Assembly (NCBI GenBank): GCA_025060695.1
Contig: JANXBH010000004.1
Location: forward strand, 18,734-82,733
Length of the DNA stretch: 64,000 nucleotides
Origin: Caldifarciminota bacterium
GTDB lineage: Bacteria; Hydrothermota; Hydrothermia; LBFQ01; DSFT01
Reading direction: 5' to 3'
Made by a program: the position numbers and the translations under genes. The notes beneath the pieces are model-generated. The model saw only the letters and a program-made list of their open reading frames with translations, was not told the origin of the DNA and ran no database searches. Of the stretch, positions 36,189 through 45,250 are shown piece by piece; the stretch's first letter is position 1; each line of letters opens with the position of its first letter.

Positions 36189-37487
36189 ATGAAAATCGGA
36201 GTAATAGGTCTTGGATATGTAGGGCTTACAACAGCACTATCACTTGCAAAGCTTGGATTTAAGGTATATGGGAATGATAAGGATAAAGAGAAAATGGAAA
36301 AATTAAAAAATGGTATTTGTCCCATATATGAACCGGGCTTGGATGAACTATTAGTTGAAATGAAAGAAAAAGGAAATATTGAGTTTATTGACAATATTTC
36401 AGAAACTATAAGAATTTCGGATGTAATTTTCATATGTGTTGGGACACCAACAAATGAAGATGGCTCACCTGATTTAAGCCAAGTAGAGGAAGTTAGTAGA
36501 ATAATTGCGGAAAATTTAAATGGATATAAACTGATAGTTGAAAAGTCAACAGTTCCCGTTCAAACCGCACAATGGATTAAAAGAACGATAAAGTTATATT
36601 CTCATGAAAATGCTCATTTTGATGTTGCAAGTAATCCAGAGTTTTTAAGAGAGGGGTCAGCTTTATATGACACCTTTAATCCTGACAGAATAGTAATCGG
36701 AGTAGAAAGTGAAAGAGCAAAGGAAATATTACTAAAAATATACGAGAAAATAAATGCACCAAAACTCATTGTAGATGTAAATACTGCAGAAATAATTAAA
36801 CATGCATCAAATGCATTTTTAGCTATGAAAATATCGTTTATAAACATGGTTTCAGACTTATGCGAAAAAACAGGAGCGGATATTAAGAAGGTTGCGGAAG
36901 GTATAGGATATGATAGAAGAATAGGAAGAGAGTTTTTAAGTGCAGGAGTAGGATATGGGGGCTATTGTCTTCCAAAGGACATAAGAGCATTTTATTATAT
37001 AGGAAAAATTCACAATTTGGACTTTTCTCTACTTGAATTAGTAGAAAGAATAAACAATTCAAGAATAGATAGACTAATGGAGAAATTGAAAAAAGCTCTT
37101 TGGCATCTAAAAAATAAGAAAATTGCAATATGGGGGCTATCTTTTAAGCCTAATACAGACGATATAAGAGAAGCACCAAGTATTAAGATTGTAAAAAGGT
37201 TAATAAATGAAGAAGCAATTATTAGTGCATATGACCCGAAAGCGATGGAAAACTTTAAAAAAATCTTTCAGAATATTCAATATGGCAAAGATAAATACGA
37301 AGTATTAAAAGATGCACACGCATTAGTTATATTAACTGAGTGGGATGAATTTAAAAGTATAGATATTCAAACCATTAAAAAACTGATGAGAACATATATT
37401 ATAGTAGATGGAAGAAATATATTTGATTGCGAAATATTTAGAGGTCAGAATATTGAATACTATCCAATTGGTAGAACTTGTATTTAA
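36189..37487 (+). CDS. ugd: UDP-glucose 6-dehydrogenase family protein
   Basis: This family oxidises UDP-glucose (or GDP-mannose, UDP-ManNAc) to the uronic acid for surface polysaccharides. The 432-aa protein has the NAD-binding GVIGLGYVGLTTALSL, PIYEPGLDELL, CVGTPTNEDGSPDLS, EKSTVPV, SNPEFLREGSA, the catalytic Cys in YGGYCLPKDIRAF, and the C-terminal WGLSFKPNTDDIREAPS. The UDP-glucose substrate is the usual one for this motif set but is not proven. It stands alone with its own promoter. Confidence 0.92.
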   Translation: MKIGVIGLGYVGLTTALSLAKLGFKVYGNDKDKEKMEKLKNGICPIYEPGLDELLVEMKEKGNIEFIDNISETIRISDVIFICVGTPTNEDGSPDLSQVEEVSRIIAENLNGYKLIVEKSTVPVQTAQWIKRTIKLYSHENAHFDVASNPEFLREGSALYDTFNPDRIVIGVESERAKEILLKIYEKINAPKLIVDVNTAEIIKHASNAFLAMKISFINMVSDLCEKTGADIKKVAEGIGYDRRIGREFLSAGVGYGGYCLPKDIRAFYYIGKIHNLDFSLLELVERINNSRIDRLMEKLKKALWHLKNKKIAIWGLSFKPNTDDIREAPSIKIVKRLINEEAIISAYDPKAMENFKKIFQNIQYGKDKYEVLKDAHALVILTEWDEFKSIDIQTIKKLMRTYIIVDGRNIFDCEIFRGQNIEYYPIGRTCI

Positions 37488-37491
37488 TATA

Positions 37492-37502
37492 CTTTAAAAT
37501 TC
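37492..37502 (+). promoter_or_regulatory. Leaderless-type promoter of rplT-pheS
   Basis: CTTTAAAATTC, with TAAAAT 9 nt before the rplT ATG at 37510. Confidence 0.7.
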
Positions 37503-37509
37503 TCAAACT

Positions 37510-37866
37510 ATGCGAGTAAAAACCGGATTTGTAAGAAGAAGAAAGCATAAAAAAATTTTAAAATTAGCAAAAGGTTATTATTTGTCAAAATCAAAGGTTT
37601 TTAGAAGAGCAAACGAACAAGTAATCAGATCATTATATTATTCTTATATACATAGAAAAGAGAGAAAAAGAGACTTCAGAAAGCTGTGGATTATGAGAAT
37701 AAATGCAGCAGTAAGAGAATTTGGTTTAAACTATTCAAGATTCATACATGCTCTTAGAAAATTAAATATAAATTTAAATAGAAAAGTTCTATCTGAAATG
37801 GCAATAAATGAACCAGAAGCCTTCAAGAAAATTGTAGAACAGGCAAAAATCGCAATAAATGCATAA
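37510..37866 (+). CDS. rplT: 50S ribosomal protein L20
   Basis: L20 is an early-assembly 23S rRNA binding protein. The 118-aa length and the very basic N-terminus (VKTGFVRRRKHKKILKLAKG) followed by RELWIxRINAA-type sequence (FRKLWIMRINAAVREFG) are diagnostic. infC and rpmI, which normally precede it, are absent; the gene has its own promoter directly upstream. It overlaps pheS by 8 bp. With no leader there is no room for the usual L20 autoregulatory structure. Confidence 0.97.
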   Translation: MRVKTGFVRRRKHKKILKLAKGYYLSKSKVFRRANEQVIRSLYYSYIHRKERKRDFRKLWIMRINAAVREFGLNYSRFIHALRKLNINLNRKVLSEMAINEPEAFKKIVEQAKIAINA

Positions 37867-38830
37867 TTTAGATGAGATAAAATTAATTGCAATAGAAGAG
37901 TTAAAAAAAATCAAAACTATAGAAGAACTATATGAAATAAAGTCAAAGTACTTAGGTAAAGAAGGTATTATTACAAAACGGTTAAAAACTCTTAGGGATT
38001 TAAGTATAGAAGAGAGAAGAATCTTAGGGAGTAAACTAAATGAAATAAAGGAATTATTAGAAAACGAGTTTGAAATGAAAAAAGAAGAAATAGAAGAAGG
38101 AGGAGAAATTAAATACGATATTACTCTTGTCGGTTATAAGAGGGAATTTGGTAATATTCATCCAATAACAAGAGTATATAGAGAAATAGTTGATATTTTT
38201 AAAAGTATGGGCTTTAGTATTGAAGAAGGTCCAGAAGTAGAAAGTGATTGGTATAACTTTACAGCATTAAACATACCTAAATATCATCCCGCAAGAGACA
38301 TGCAAGATACTTTTTATTTAGAAAATGGAAAATTACTAAGAACACATACATCTCCAATTCAAATTAGAACTATGGAAAAGAAAAAACCACCAATTAGAAT
38401 AGTTGCACCCGGAAGAGTTTTCAGAAGAGATGAAATAGATAGCACGCATTCTCCCGTTTTTCATCAACTTGAAGGTCTTTATGTAGATAAGTCAGTTTCA
38501 ATTTCAGACTTAAAAGGAACATTAGAAAGTTTTATATATAACTTATTTTCAAAAGATATAAAAATTAAATTTAGACCTTCATATTTCCCATTTACAGAAC
38601 CAAGTTTAGAAGTTTTGATTTACAAAAATAATAGATGGCTTGAGATACTTGGGGCGGGCATAGTCCATCCAAAAGTTTTAGAAAATTGCAATATAGATAG
38701 TAAAGTATATAAAGGTTTTGCATTTGGACTTGGAATAGAAAGAATAGCTATGATAAAATACAATATTAATGATATTAGACTTTTCTATGAAAACGATATT
38801 AGGTTCTTAAAACAAATAAAAGGAGGTTAA
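37859..38830 (+). CDS. pheS: Phenylalanyl-tRNA synthetase alpha subunit
   Basis: PheS is the catalytic class II subunit. The 323-aa protein has an N-terminal coiled coil (1-85), motif 2-type FRRDEIDSTHSPVFHQLEG, the segment RPSYFPFTEPSLEV, and motif 3 GFAFGLGIERIAM. pheT, normally the next gene, is not here; an ABC-type binding protein follows instead. The start overlaps rplT. Confidence 0.97.
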   Translation: MHNLDEIKLIAIEELKKIKTIEELYEIKSKYLGKEGIITKRLKTLRDLSIEERRILGSKLNEIKELLENEFEMKKEEIEEGGEIKYDITLVGYKREFGNIHPITRVYREIVDIFKSMGFSIEEGPEVESDWYNFTALNIPKYHPARDMQDTFYLENGKLLRTHTSPIQIRTMEKKKPPIRIVAPGRVFRRDEIDSTHSPVFHQLEGLYVDKSVSISDLKGTLESFIYNLFSKDIKIKFRPSYFPFTEPSLEVLIYKNNRWLEILGAGIVHPKVLENCNIDSKVYKGFAFGLGIERIAMIKYNINDIRLFYENDIRFLKQIKGG

Positions 38831-38834
38831 AACT

Positions 38835-39974
38835 ATGAGAAAGCTGATACTACTTCTTAGTATAATCGTTCTTTCTTGTGCTCCACAAAAAGCAAAAATT
38901 ATGGTAGCACTTCCGTTAGAAGGGTCTGGATTATCATATGGTTTGGATGCAAGGGACGGTATAAATCTTGCAGTATTGAACTTAGGTGAAAAGAATATAC
39001 AATTTTCTTATTGTGATACTGAAGGAAATGCGGATAAATTCGTAGAATGTTATGAAAAAGCTAAGAAAGAAGGTGCTAATTTTGTAATTGGTCCAATACT
39101 TACAAGAGAAATAAACGAAAAAGCAATAGAACTAATAAATAAATATAAAATCCCTGTAATTAGTCCCTCTATATCCACAGATGAAATATTCAATAAAAGT
39201 GAATACATATTTGCGGTAGCAGCATCAAACTCGATTATAGCCTCAAATTTAGCATTCGTCCTAAACTCAGCAAACATAAGGGAAGTTATAATTGTATTAG
39301 ACCCTAATAGCGAATATTCCAAAGATATAACTGAAAGAGAAAAAAAAGCTTTTGAGAAATTCAATATAAAAGTTGTAGATGAGGTTAACTTTAGAAACTC
39401 CAGAAGTGATCTAATAAACGACCTAAAGGCATCAATAGCAAAGTTTTCCAAACCTCAAGCAAAAAGAGGGAAAGAACAGGCAGAAATTAAAAATGCTATT
39501 ATTTTAAATATATATGCGGTGGATTTGGATAAAATTTTATTAGATATAAGGAACGAATTAAAATACACAGGAGTTTTAGCAGGTCCAGATGCTTGGGATG
39601 AAGTAAAAGAGAAAACCCAACCTATTTCTGGAGAAAACTTTTACATAGCTCATTTCTTTCCTTTAGAAAATCAAAAAACCACTGAATTTACCAAACAATA
39701 CGAGTCTCAATTCAAAAAATTACCCTCTTCTTGGTCCGCACTAAGTTATGACGCAATGAGCATGTTAATAAATGCCATTAGAGAAGCAAAAGCTGTTGAA
39801 ACACAAAGAATTATACTAAGAATGAAGTATCAAGATTATGAAGGACTAACAGGAAGAATAACCTATGGAGGAGATAATAGACCTGATAATAAATCTGTAG
39901 TTGTCATAAAATATAGTGGAGATACAAAGGGTTTTCTCAGAAGAACTAACGTCGCAGGTACTTACGCTCAATAG
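38835..39974 (+). CDS. Leu/Ile/Val-type substrate-binding lipoprotein
   Basis: The 379-aa protein has a lipoprotein signal (lipobox VLSC, Cys15) and a type I periplasmic binding fold (Peripla_BP_6): ALPLEGSGLSYGLDARDGINLAV, GPILTREINEKAIELIN, PVISPSISTDEIF, VIVLDPNSEYSKDITERE, and a late LSYDAMSMLINAI. A GGAGG site precedes the ATG. No ABC permease is nearby, so it may be a receptor or lipid-anchored binding protein; some FCB-group relatives are LpoA/penicillin-binding-protein-activator-like. Its stop codon lies in the hairpin at 39971. Confidence 0.88.
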   Translation: MRKLILLLSIIVLSCAPQKAKIMVALPLEGSGLSYGLDARDGINLAVLNLGEKNIQFSYCDTEGNADKFVECYEKAKKEGANFVIGPILTREINEKAIELINKYKIPVISPSISTDEIFNKSEYIFAVAASNSIIASNLAFVLNSANIREVIIVLDPNSEYSKDITEREKKAFEKFNIKVVDEVNFRNSRSDLINDLKASIAKFSKPQAKRGKEQAEIKNAIILNIYAVDLDKILLDIRNELKYTGVLAGPDAWDEVKEKTQPISGENFYIAHFFPLENQKTTEFTKQYESQFKKLPSSWSALSYDAMSMLINAIREAKAVETQRIILRMKYQDYEGLTGRITYGGDNRPDNKSVVVIKYSGDTKGFLRRTNVAGTYAQ

Positions 39975-39989
39975 GGGCCTTGCCCCTAT
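39971..39989 (+). other. GC-rich hairpin spanning stop and start codons
   Basis: ATAGGGGC-CTT-GCCCCTAT forms an 8-bp stem with a 3-nt loop. It contains the TAG of the upstream gene and the first two bases of the next ATG (39988). No T-run follows, so it does not look like a standard terminator. It may be a translation-control or attenuation structure. Confidence 0.6.
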
Positions 39990-40761
39990 GGAAATAATTG
40001 GAAAACTTGAAGACGGTTCTGATAGAGTATTTTATAGAGTAAAAGTAAAAAATCAAACCTACATACTATTAAGAGAAAAAAAGAGGTATAGGTTTGAGAA
40101 CTATATAAAAATAAGCTCAATACTTTATCCATTTTCACCAAAAATATTCAGTATAAACGAAACTAATATGGAAATTCTGATGGAAGATTTAGGAGATTTG
40201 AGCTTATTTGAATATGTAAAAAAGTACAAGGATTACAAGATATACTTTAAAATAATTGATTTTCTAAAAGAAATACAAAACATAAACACAAAACTACCAG
40301 AATTTGACCAAGAACATCTAATACACGAAATTAACTACTTCTTAGAATATAATCCCGAATATGAAACTTATCGTGATTTTCTATATGAAAATGCCAAATT
40401 AGTTTCAGAATTTGAAAAGTGTTTTATGCATAGAGATTTTCAATCAAGAAATATAGTTATAAAAGATGGTAAAATCAGAGTAATAGATTTTCAAAATGCA
40501 CATATTGGACCAAAGTTATACGACTTAACGAGTTTACTTATGGACCCCTATGTAAACTTAGATTATAAGTCAATTAGAGAATATTTTAATTATTACAACG
40601 ATGAATATGAAAAATTTTTAAGAGTTTCTATACAAAGAACTGCACAGGTTTGTGCAGCGTATAAAAAACTATCAAAAACTAAAGAATTTTTTAAGCAGTT
40701 TATTTCTATAGCTTTAGACAGATTCAAACATCTTATTAGTTTTTACTTTAAAATTTCATAG
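39988..40761 (+). CDS. Sugar kinase of the AmgK/aminoglycoside phosphotransferase family
   Basis: AmgK-type kinases phosphorylate the anomeric position of MurNAc/GlcNAc or related sugars, usually next to a nucleotidyltransferase. The 257-aa protein has the APH fold with the Brenner motif FMHRDFQSRNIV and IRVIDFQNAHIGPKLYDLTSLL (metal-binding Asp), which match the COG3178 family. It is directly followed by a manC-like nucleotidyltransferase, the same pairing seen in other bacteria (amgK-murU). The longer frame from 39916 lies inside the upstream gene; the ATG at 39988 fits the family N-terminus. The true sugar is unknown. Confidence 0.82.
   Translation: MEIIGKLEDGSDRVFYRVKVKNQTYILLREKKRYRFENYIKISSILYPFSPKIFSINETNMEILMEDLGDLSLFEYVKKYKDYKIYFKIIDFLKEIQNINTKLPEFDQEHLIHEINYFLEYNPEYETYRDFLYENAKLVSEFEKCFMHRDFQSRNIVIKDGKIRVIDFQNAHIGPKLYDLTSLLMDPYVNLDYKSIREYFNYYNDEYEKFLRVSIQRTAQVCAAYKKLSKTKEFFKQFISIALDRFKHLISFYFKIS
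40746..40756 (+). promoter_or_regulatory. Promoter inside the end of the sugar-kinase gene, for manC
   Basis: An exact CTTTAAAATTT lies in the last codons of the kinase gene, with TAAAAT 8 nt before the TTG start of manC. It predicts a separate leaderless manC-kup mRNA. Confidence 0.6.
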
Positions 40762-40762
40762 T

Positions 40763-41776
40763 TTGAAAACTATATCCATTATATTAGCAGGGGGGAAAGG
40801 CGAAAGATTTTGGCCAATATCAAGAAGAAACAAACCAAAGCAACTTTTAGATATATTTACAGGAAAACCACTAATTTTAGAAGCATACGAAAGGGCAAAA
40901 AAAATTGGTGAAGTATTCATTATAACAACAAAGGATATAGAAGAACCTATAAGGGAATTAACAAATGATGATAATATAATTTCAGAGCCTACTACAAAAA
41001 ATACAGCACCTGCAATATATTATGCTATAAACGAAATAAAAAATTTACGGGATGAAGATATTATTGTTATTCAGACAGCAGACCATATTATTGGCAATAT
41101 TCCTACCTTTATGAAAAATATAAACTTAGGAATTGAGGTGGCAAAAAAAGACTATATCGTTGTTTTTGGAATTGTTCCTAATAGACCTGAAACTGGTTTT
41201 GGATATATTGAGATAAGTGGAGAAGTTTATAAAAATGTCTATAAAGTAATAAAGTTCCACGAAAAACCTTCAATAGAAAAAGCAATGGAATATATAAGTA
41301 AAGGTAATTTTTATTGGAATTCTGGAATGTTTATATTTAAAAAATCAGTTATTTTAGATGCATATGAAACTTACGCAAAGGATATCGTATTGGCATATAG
41401 AAGGTCAAGAAATATTCAGGAATTCTACCATGTAGTAAATAATATATCTATTGACCATGCTATTATGGAAAAGGTTCGAAATTTAGCACTTATAAGAGCG
41501 GAATTTTATTGGGAAGATGCTGGTTCATATATTTCACTTGAGAGCTTATTTAAAAAGGATGAAAATGGAAATATAGTCATAGGGGATGCGGTTTTGATAG
41601 ATGTAAAAAACTGTATAATTATATCAAAGGATGGTATTTGTGCAGTTTATGGTATAGAAAACTCAATAATTGTAAAAACATTTGATAGCACATTAGTTAT
41701 TCCAAAATCAAAGGCTCAGAATGTAAAAGAAATAGTAGAATTATTGAAGAAACTAAAATTAGATAAGTATTTATGA
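40763..41776 (+). CDS. manC: Mannose-1-phosphate guanylyltransferase
   Basis: The enzyme makes GDP-mannose. The 337-aa protein has IILAGGKGERFWPISRRNKPKQ (nucleotide and metal binding), TADHIIGN, the EKPSIEKA lysine region, FYWNSGMFIFKK and WEDAGSY. Length suits the transferase-only form without the isomerase domain. It starts with TTG, 1 nt after the kinase stop, and has its own internal promoter. A GDP- or UDP-sugar function linked to the upstream kinase is plausible. Confidence 0.92.
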   Translation: MKTISIILAGGKGERFWPISRRNKPKQLLDIFTGKPLILEAYERAKKIGEVFIITTKDIEEPIRELTNDDNIISEPTTKNTAPAIYYAINEIKNLRDEDIIVIQTADHIIGNIPTFMKNINLGIEVAKKDYIVVFGIVPNRPETGFGYIEISGEVYKNVYKVIKFHEKPSIEKAMEYISKGNFYWNSGMFIFKKSVILDAYETYAKDIVLAYRRSRNIQEFYHVVNNISIDHAIMEKVRNLALIRAEFYWEDAGSYISLESLFKKDENGNIVIGDAVLIDVKNCIIISKDGICAVYGIENSIIVKTFDSTLVIPKSKAQNVKEIVELLKKLKLDKYL

Positions 41777-43587
41777 AAAAATTTTTATCTGACATATACA
41801 AACCTTTGGGCATAGTTTTCGGTGATATTGGTACAAGTCCAATATATACACTATCTTTAATAATTCTACTAATTGAAAATTCAAATAAGGAGAACATTTT
41901 TGGAATAATATCGTTGATATTTTGGTCAATGTTGGTAATGGTTTCTATACAGTATGCATTTCTTTCAATGCGCTTTAGCATAAGAGGAGAAGGGGGGAAA
42001 ATTATTTTATATGAGCATATTTCAAGAAGTATAAAGAATACGAAAGTTATTTTGACTTCAAAAATTTTGCTTTTTATAGGAATAGCATTTTTTATAGGAG
42101 ATGGCATTATCACACCATCTATAAGTATTCTTAGTGCAGTTGAAGGAATAAAAGTAATAAAAATATTTGAAAATATATCTCAAATGTTTATAGTAATAAT
42201 TGCTATTTTTATAGCTTTTCTTCTATTTAGTATTCAAAAAGGAGGAGTTGATAAAATTTATCAACTTTTCAGCCCAATTATACTACTCTGGTTTTCCACA
42301 CTTTCTATATTGGGAATAATATACATACTAAAATATCCAGCTATTATACTTGCACTAAATCCAGTATATGGAATTGAATTTTTACTAAGTAATGGATTGA
42401 AAGGCTTTCTTGTCCTATCACTCGTTATTTTAGCAGTTACAGGAGGTGAAGCACTATATTCAGATATGGGACATCTTGGCAAAGAACCAATTAGAAATTC
42501 CTGGTTCTTTTTCGTATTCCCTTCACTTACTATAAACTATCTTGGTCAAGGAGCCTATGCTATAATAAATCCTACTTCTAAAAGCATTCTCTTCGAAATG
42601 GCAAATTCTATTTTTAATGAATTTTATTTTATTTTTCTAATAATTACCATATTGGCTACGATTATAGCATCTCAAGCAATGATTAGTGCTATGTTTTCTA
42701 TATTTTTCCAGATGGGGAATATAGGCATATTTCCAAGAATAAGGTTTTTCCATACTTCAAGACATCTATATGGTCAAATATATTCTGGATTTATAAATTG
42801 GAGTTTGTTCCTTTGTATAATTTTAGTTCTTTTACTATTTCAAACAACCGAAAAAATAGGCCATGCTTATGGTCTTTCAGTATCAATGACTATGCTTATA
42901 ACAAGTATATTTCTTATAATTTTACACATACATAGAAATGAATTACTTTTAGCTTCACTTTCATTTTTAGTCTTTATCTTTGACTTAGCATTTGTTATTG
43001 CATCTTTTTCTAAGGTTCTTGAAGGAGGGTATATTTCATTAATAGTTGCTATTTTTGTGCTATTTGTAATTATAAACTACATACAAGGACAAAAGCGAGT
43101 ATATGAAGCACTCGAGCCAATAGATTTTAAGGAGTTTGAAATATTATTCAATAATGCATATGAAAACTCAAATAAGATAAAAGGAACTGCTGTTTTTCTT
43201 GTCAGGGACTATAGAAAAGTCCCTCCATATGTAGTAAGTGTCATGTTCAACCAAGGTATAATATACGAGAGAAATGTCTTTTTATCTCTTGTAAAAAAAG
43301 ATGAACCTTTTGGTATTAAATATGGTTTTGAAAAAGAACTACTTGATGGTCTTGACTTGTTCAAAATAGAGTATGGATATATGGAATTTTTAGATGTTGA
43401 GAAGATATTAAATAATGCAGGTATAAACGAAAAAGTGATTTTCTATGGAGTAGAGGATATCATAACTAACAAGTGGTTTTATAAGATATTTTCTTTTATT
43501 AAAAGTATTTCTCCAAGTTTTGATAGATTCTATCACTTTCCTACAAATAAAATGCATGGTGTAATTAGCAGAGTTAATCTTGATTGA
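41773..43587 (+). CDS. kup: Kup/HAK family potassium uptake protein
   Basis: The 604-aa membrane protein begins with the Kup signature GIVFGDIGTSPIYTLS. It continues with about twelve hydrophobic helices, including FIGDGIITPSISILSAVEG and VTGGEALYSDMGHLGKEPIRNSW, and a soluble C-terminal domain (from about residue 450). It imports K+ with H+. Its ATG overlaps the manC stop and its last 14 bp overlap the convergent McrB gene. K+ supply would also support the K+-dependent pyrophosphatase. Confidence 0.95.
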   Translation: MKKFLSDIYKPLGIVFGDIGTSPIYTLSLIILLIENSNKENIFGIISLIFWSMLVMVSIQYAFLSMRFSIRGEGGKIILYEHISRSIKNTKVILTSKILLFIGIAFFIGDGIITPSISILSAVEGIKVIKIFENISQMFIVIIAIFIAFLLFSIQKGGVDKIYQLFSPIILLWFSTLSILGIIYILKYPAIILALNPVYGIEFLLSNGLKGFLVLSLVILAVTGGEALYSDMGHLGKEPIRNSWFFFVFPSLTINYLGQGAYAIINPTSKSILFEMANSIFNEFYFIFLIITILATIIASQAMISAMFSIFFQMGNIGIFPRIRFFHTSRHLYGQIYSGFINWSLFLCIILVLLLFQTTEKIGHAYGLSVSMTMLITSIFLIILHIHRNELLLASLSFLVFIFDLAFVIASFSKVLEGGYISLIVAIFVLFVIINYIQGQKRVYEALEPIDFKEFEILFNNAYENSNKIKGTAVFLVRDYRKVPPYVVSVMFNQGIIYERNVFLSLVKKDEPFGIKYGFEKELLDGLDLFKIEYGYMEFLDVEKILNNAGINEKVIFYGVEDIITNKWFYKIFSFIKSISPSFDRFYHFPTNKMHGVISRVNLD

Positions 43588-45250
43588 ATTTACTGTCTAT
43601 AAAATTCAATACATAATTATAATCTTTCTCTGATAGTAAGCTACGCAGTACTGGAAGTATTTTACGTTGTATAACATCCTTTAAATCATTAGGTTCTACA
43701 AGAAAGTAGCTATGCCCAATTAAAAATTCTTCTCCAAGCCTTTTTGAAATAATGTTGTCATTTATCTCTTTAAAAAATTCCCTTATTCTTTCTAAATATT
43801 TATCCTCATAGCCCTTTTCCCGATAGAACTTTTCAATAACATTGAAATCAGGAGCAAATTTTATAAAAATAAATCTCCTTCTTAACGCTATATCAAGTGC
43901 ATGAACACTTCTATCGGCCGTATTCATAGTTCCAATAATATAAACATTTTCGGGAATTACAAAACTTTCTGAAGAATATGGCAAAATAACTGGATTATTT
44001 CTATATTCAAGAGCATATAGAAGTTCACCAAAAACTTGAATAATATTAGCCCTACTTATTTCATCTAAAATTACTACAAACTTTTTCGAAGGATTTTCAA
44101 GAGCTCTCTTACAGATTTTCTTAAATATACCATCCTTGATATAAAAACCTCCATCTTGATGGGGTCTTATACCTTCTAAAAATTCTTCATAGCTATAACT
44201 TGGATGTAGCTGAACTATGTAGTAATTTCTTGGAGCTATTTCGTTTGCAACTTTTATAGCCATATAAGTTTTCCCTGTACCCGGAGGTCCATAAAATATT
44301 ACATTCTTATATTTTTCTAATAATTCCGCATACTCAGACTTAGTTTTAATAATAACTGATATCTCTAAAGTAAGAAACTTTTCAATTTCTTTGTTTACAA
44401 GTTCCAAATTATCTTCAAATACATGCATTATACCAAGCGACCAGTTAGGTAAATATGGGTCATTTTCATAACTTTTAATAGTTCCATCTGAATAATCACT
44501 ATTGCAAGCATAGAAATTTAGTACATATTGCTGGCTTTTATTTATATAATTATCTGAAATATTCGTTTTTGGTCTAAAATGCAATAAATAACCAACCCTA
44601 TCGTATATTCTTGAAAGAAACAAGGCTCCCTCTTCAATTTCAGCGTATAGCCTTTCATACCCAATTATAGGTTTAAATCTCAAAGTAGTAGCTAACTCAA
44701 GCTCAGATAGAAACTTTTTTAACTTACTTTCAAGGTCTATTGCAAAGAACTTTAAAGTCTGCAATATTCTAAAATTCTTAAAAATCTCCCTATTTACCTT
44801 GTTTGAATAGAATATTTCAATAATAAGAGTTTTATTCTCAAATACATCACTTGGAAATAAGGTTCTTTCAAAAAATTCTTCTAAATTACCATTTTCAAAT
44901 TTCCTACCATTTAAGTAAAATATAGATATATCGTCCTTATAAGGCTGGATAGTTCTTAAAAACTTGTATTTATCAGTTTTATAAGTATATCTTAAAAATG
45001 GTTTTTGAGATATAGGAAAATTTCTCATATCTGAAAATCTATAGTATCCTCTAAAAAGACCTTTTTCATCAAGTTCTAAAATAAAAACAGGTAGCAAGTG
45101 TGGATAAGTTTTATCCACTAACATTAGTTTATGTTTATTTTTTACAAATTTGTGTATAATTTTGTAGTTAAGAATATCTATTTCATCAGTATCAGTTTTA
45201 ATTGGTTGTTCTATGAGTTCCTCCAATGCTTGAAAAATTCTTTCTCTCAT
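43574..45250 (-). CDS. Orphan McrB-like AAA+ ATPase/GTPase
   Basis: The 558-aa protein has a C-terminal AAA+ module: Walker A FYGPPGTGKT (about 313-322), QLHPSYSYEEFLEGIRP, Walker B VVILDEISRAN, and the McrB signature IGTMNTADRS (about 436-445), followed by DIALRRRF. This is the GTP-hydrolysing motor of McrBC-type restriction. The N-terminal 300 residues match no domain I know and may recognise DNA or another target. Neither mcrC nor any nuclease gene is nearby. It begins 1 nt after the glyA stop and converges on kup with a 14-bp overlap. Confidence 0.85.
   Translation of the reverse strand: MRERIFQALEELIEQPIKTDTDEIDILNYKIIHKFVKNKHKLMLVDKTYPHLLPVFILELDEKGLFRGYYRFSDMRNFPISQKPFLRYTYKTDKYKFLRTIQPYKDDISIFYLNGRKFENGNLEEFFERTLFPSDVFENKTLIIEIFYSNKVNREIFKNFRILQTLKFFAIDLESKLKKFLSELELATTLRFKPIIGYERLYAEIEEGALFLSRIYDRVGYLLHFRPKTNISDNYINKSQQYVLNFYACNSDYSDGTIKSYENDPYLPNWSLGIMHVFEDNLELVNKEIEKFLTLEISVIIKTKSEYAELLEKYKNVIFYGPPGTGKTYMAIKVANEIAPRNYYIVQLHPSYSYEEFLEGIRPHQDGGFYIKDGIFKKICKRALENPSKKFVVILDEISRANIIQVFGELLYALEYRNNPVILPYSSESFVIPENVYIIGTMNTADRSVHALDIALRRRFIFIKFAPDFNVIEKFYREKGYEDKYLERIREFFKEINDNIISKRLGEEFLIGHSYFLVEPNDLKDVIQRKILPVLRSLLSEKDYNYVLNFIDSKFNQD

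Noticed and set aside
39050-39451. Minus-strand 133-codon frame inside the Leu/Ile/Val-type binding protein gene
   Set aside because: Shadow frame with no supporting signal.
39916-39987. Extension of the sugar kinase upstream of 39988
   Set aside because: It lies inside the preceding binding-protein gene in another frame and adds residues not typical of the family.
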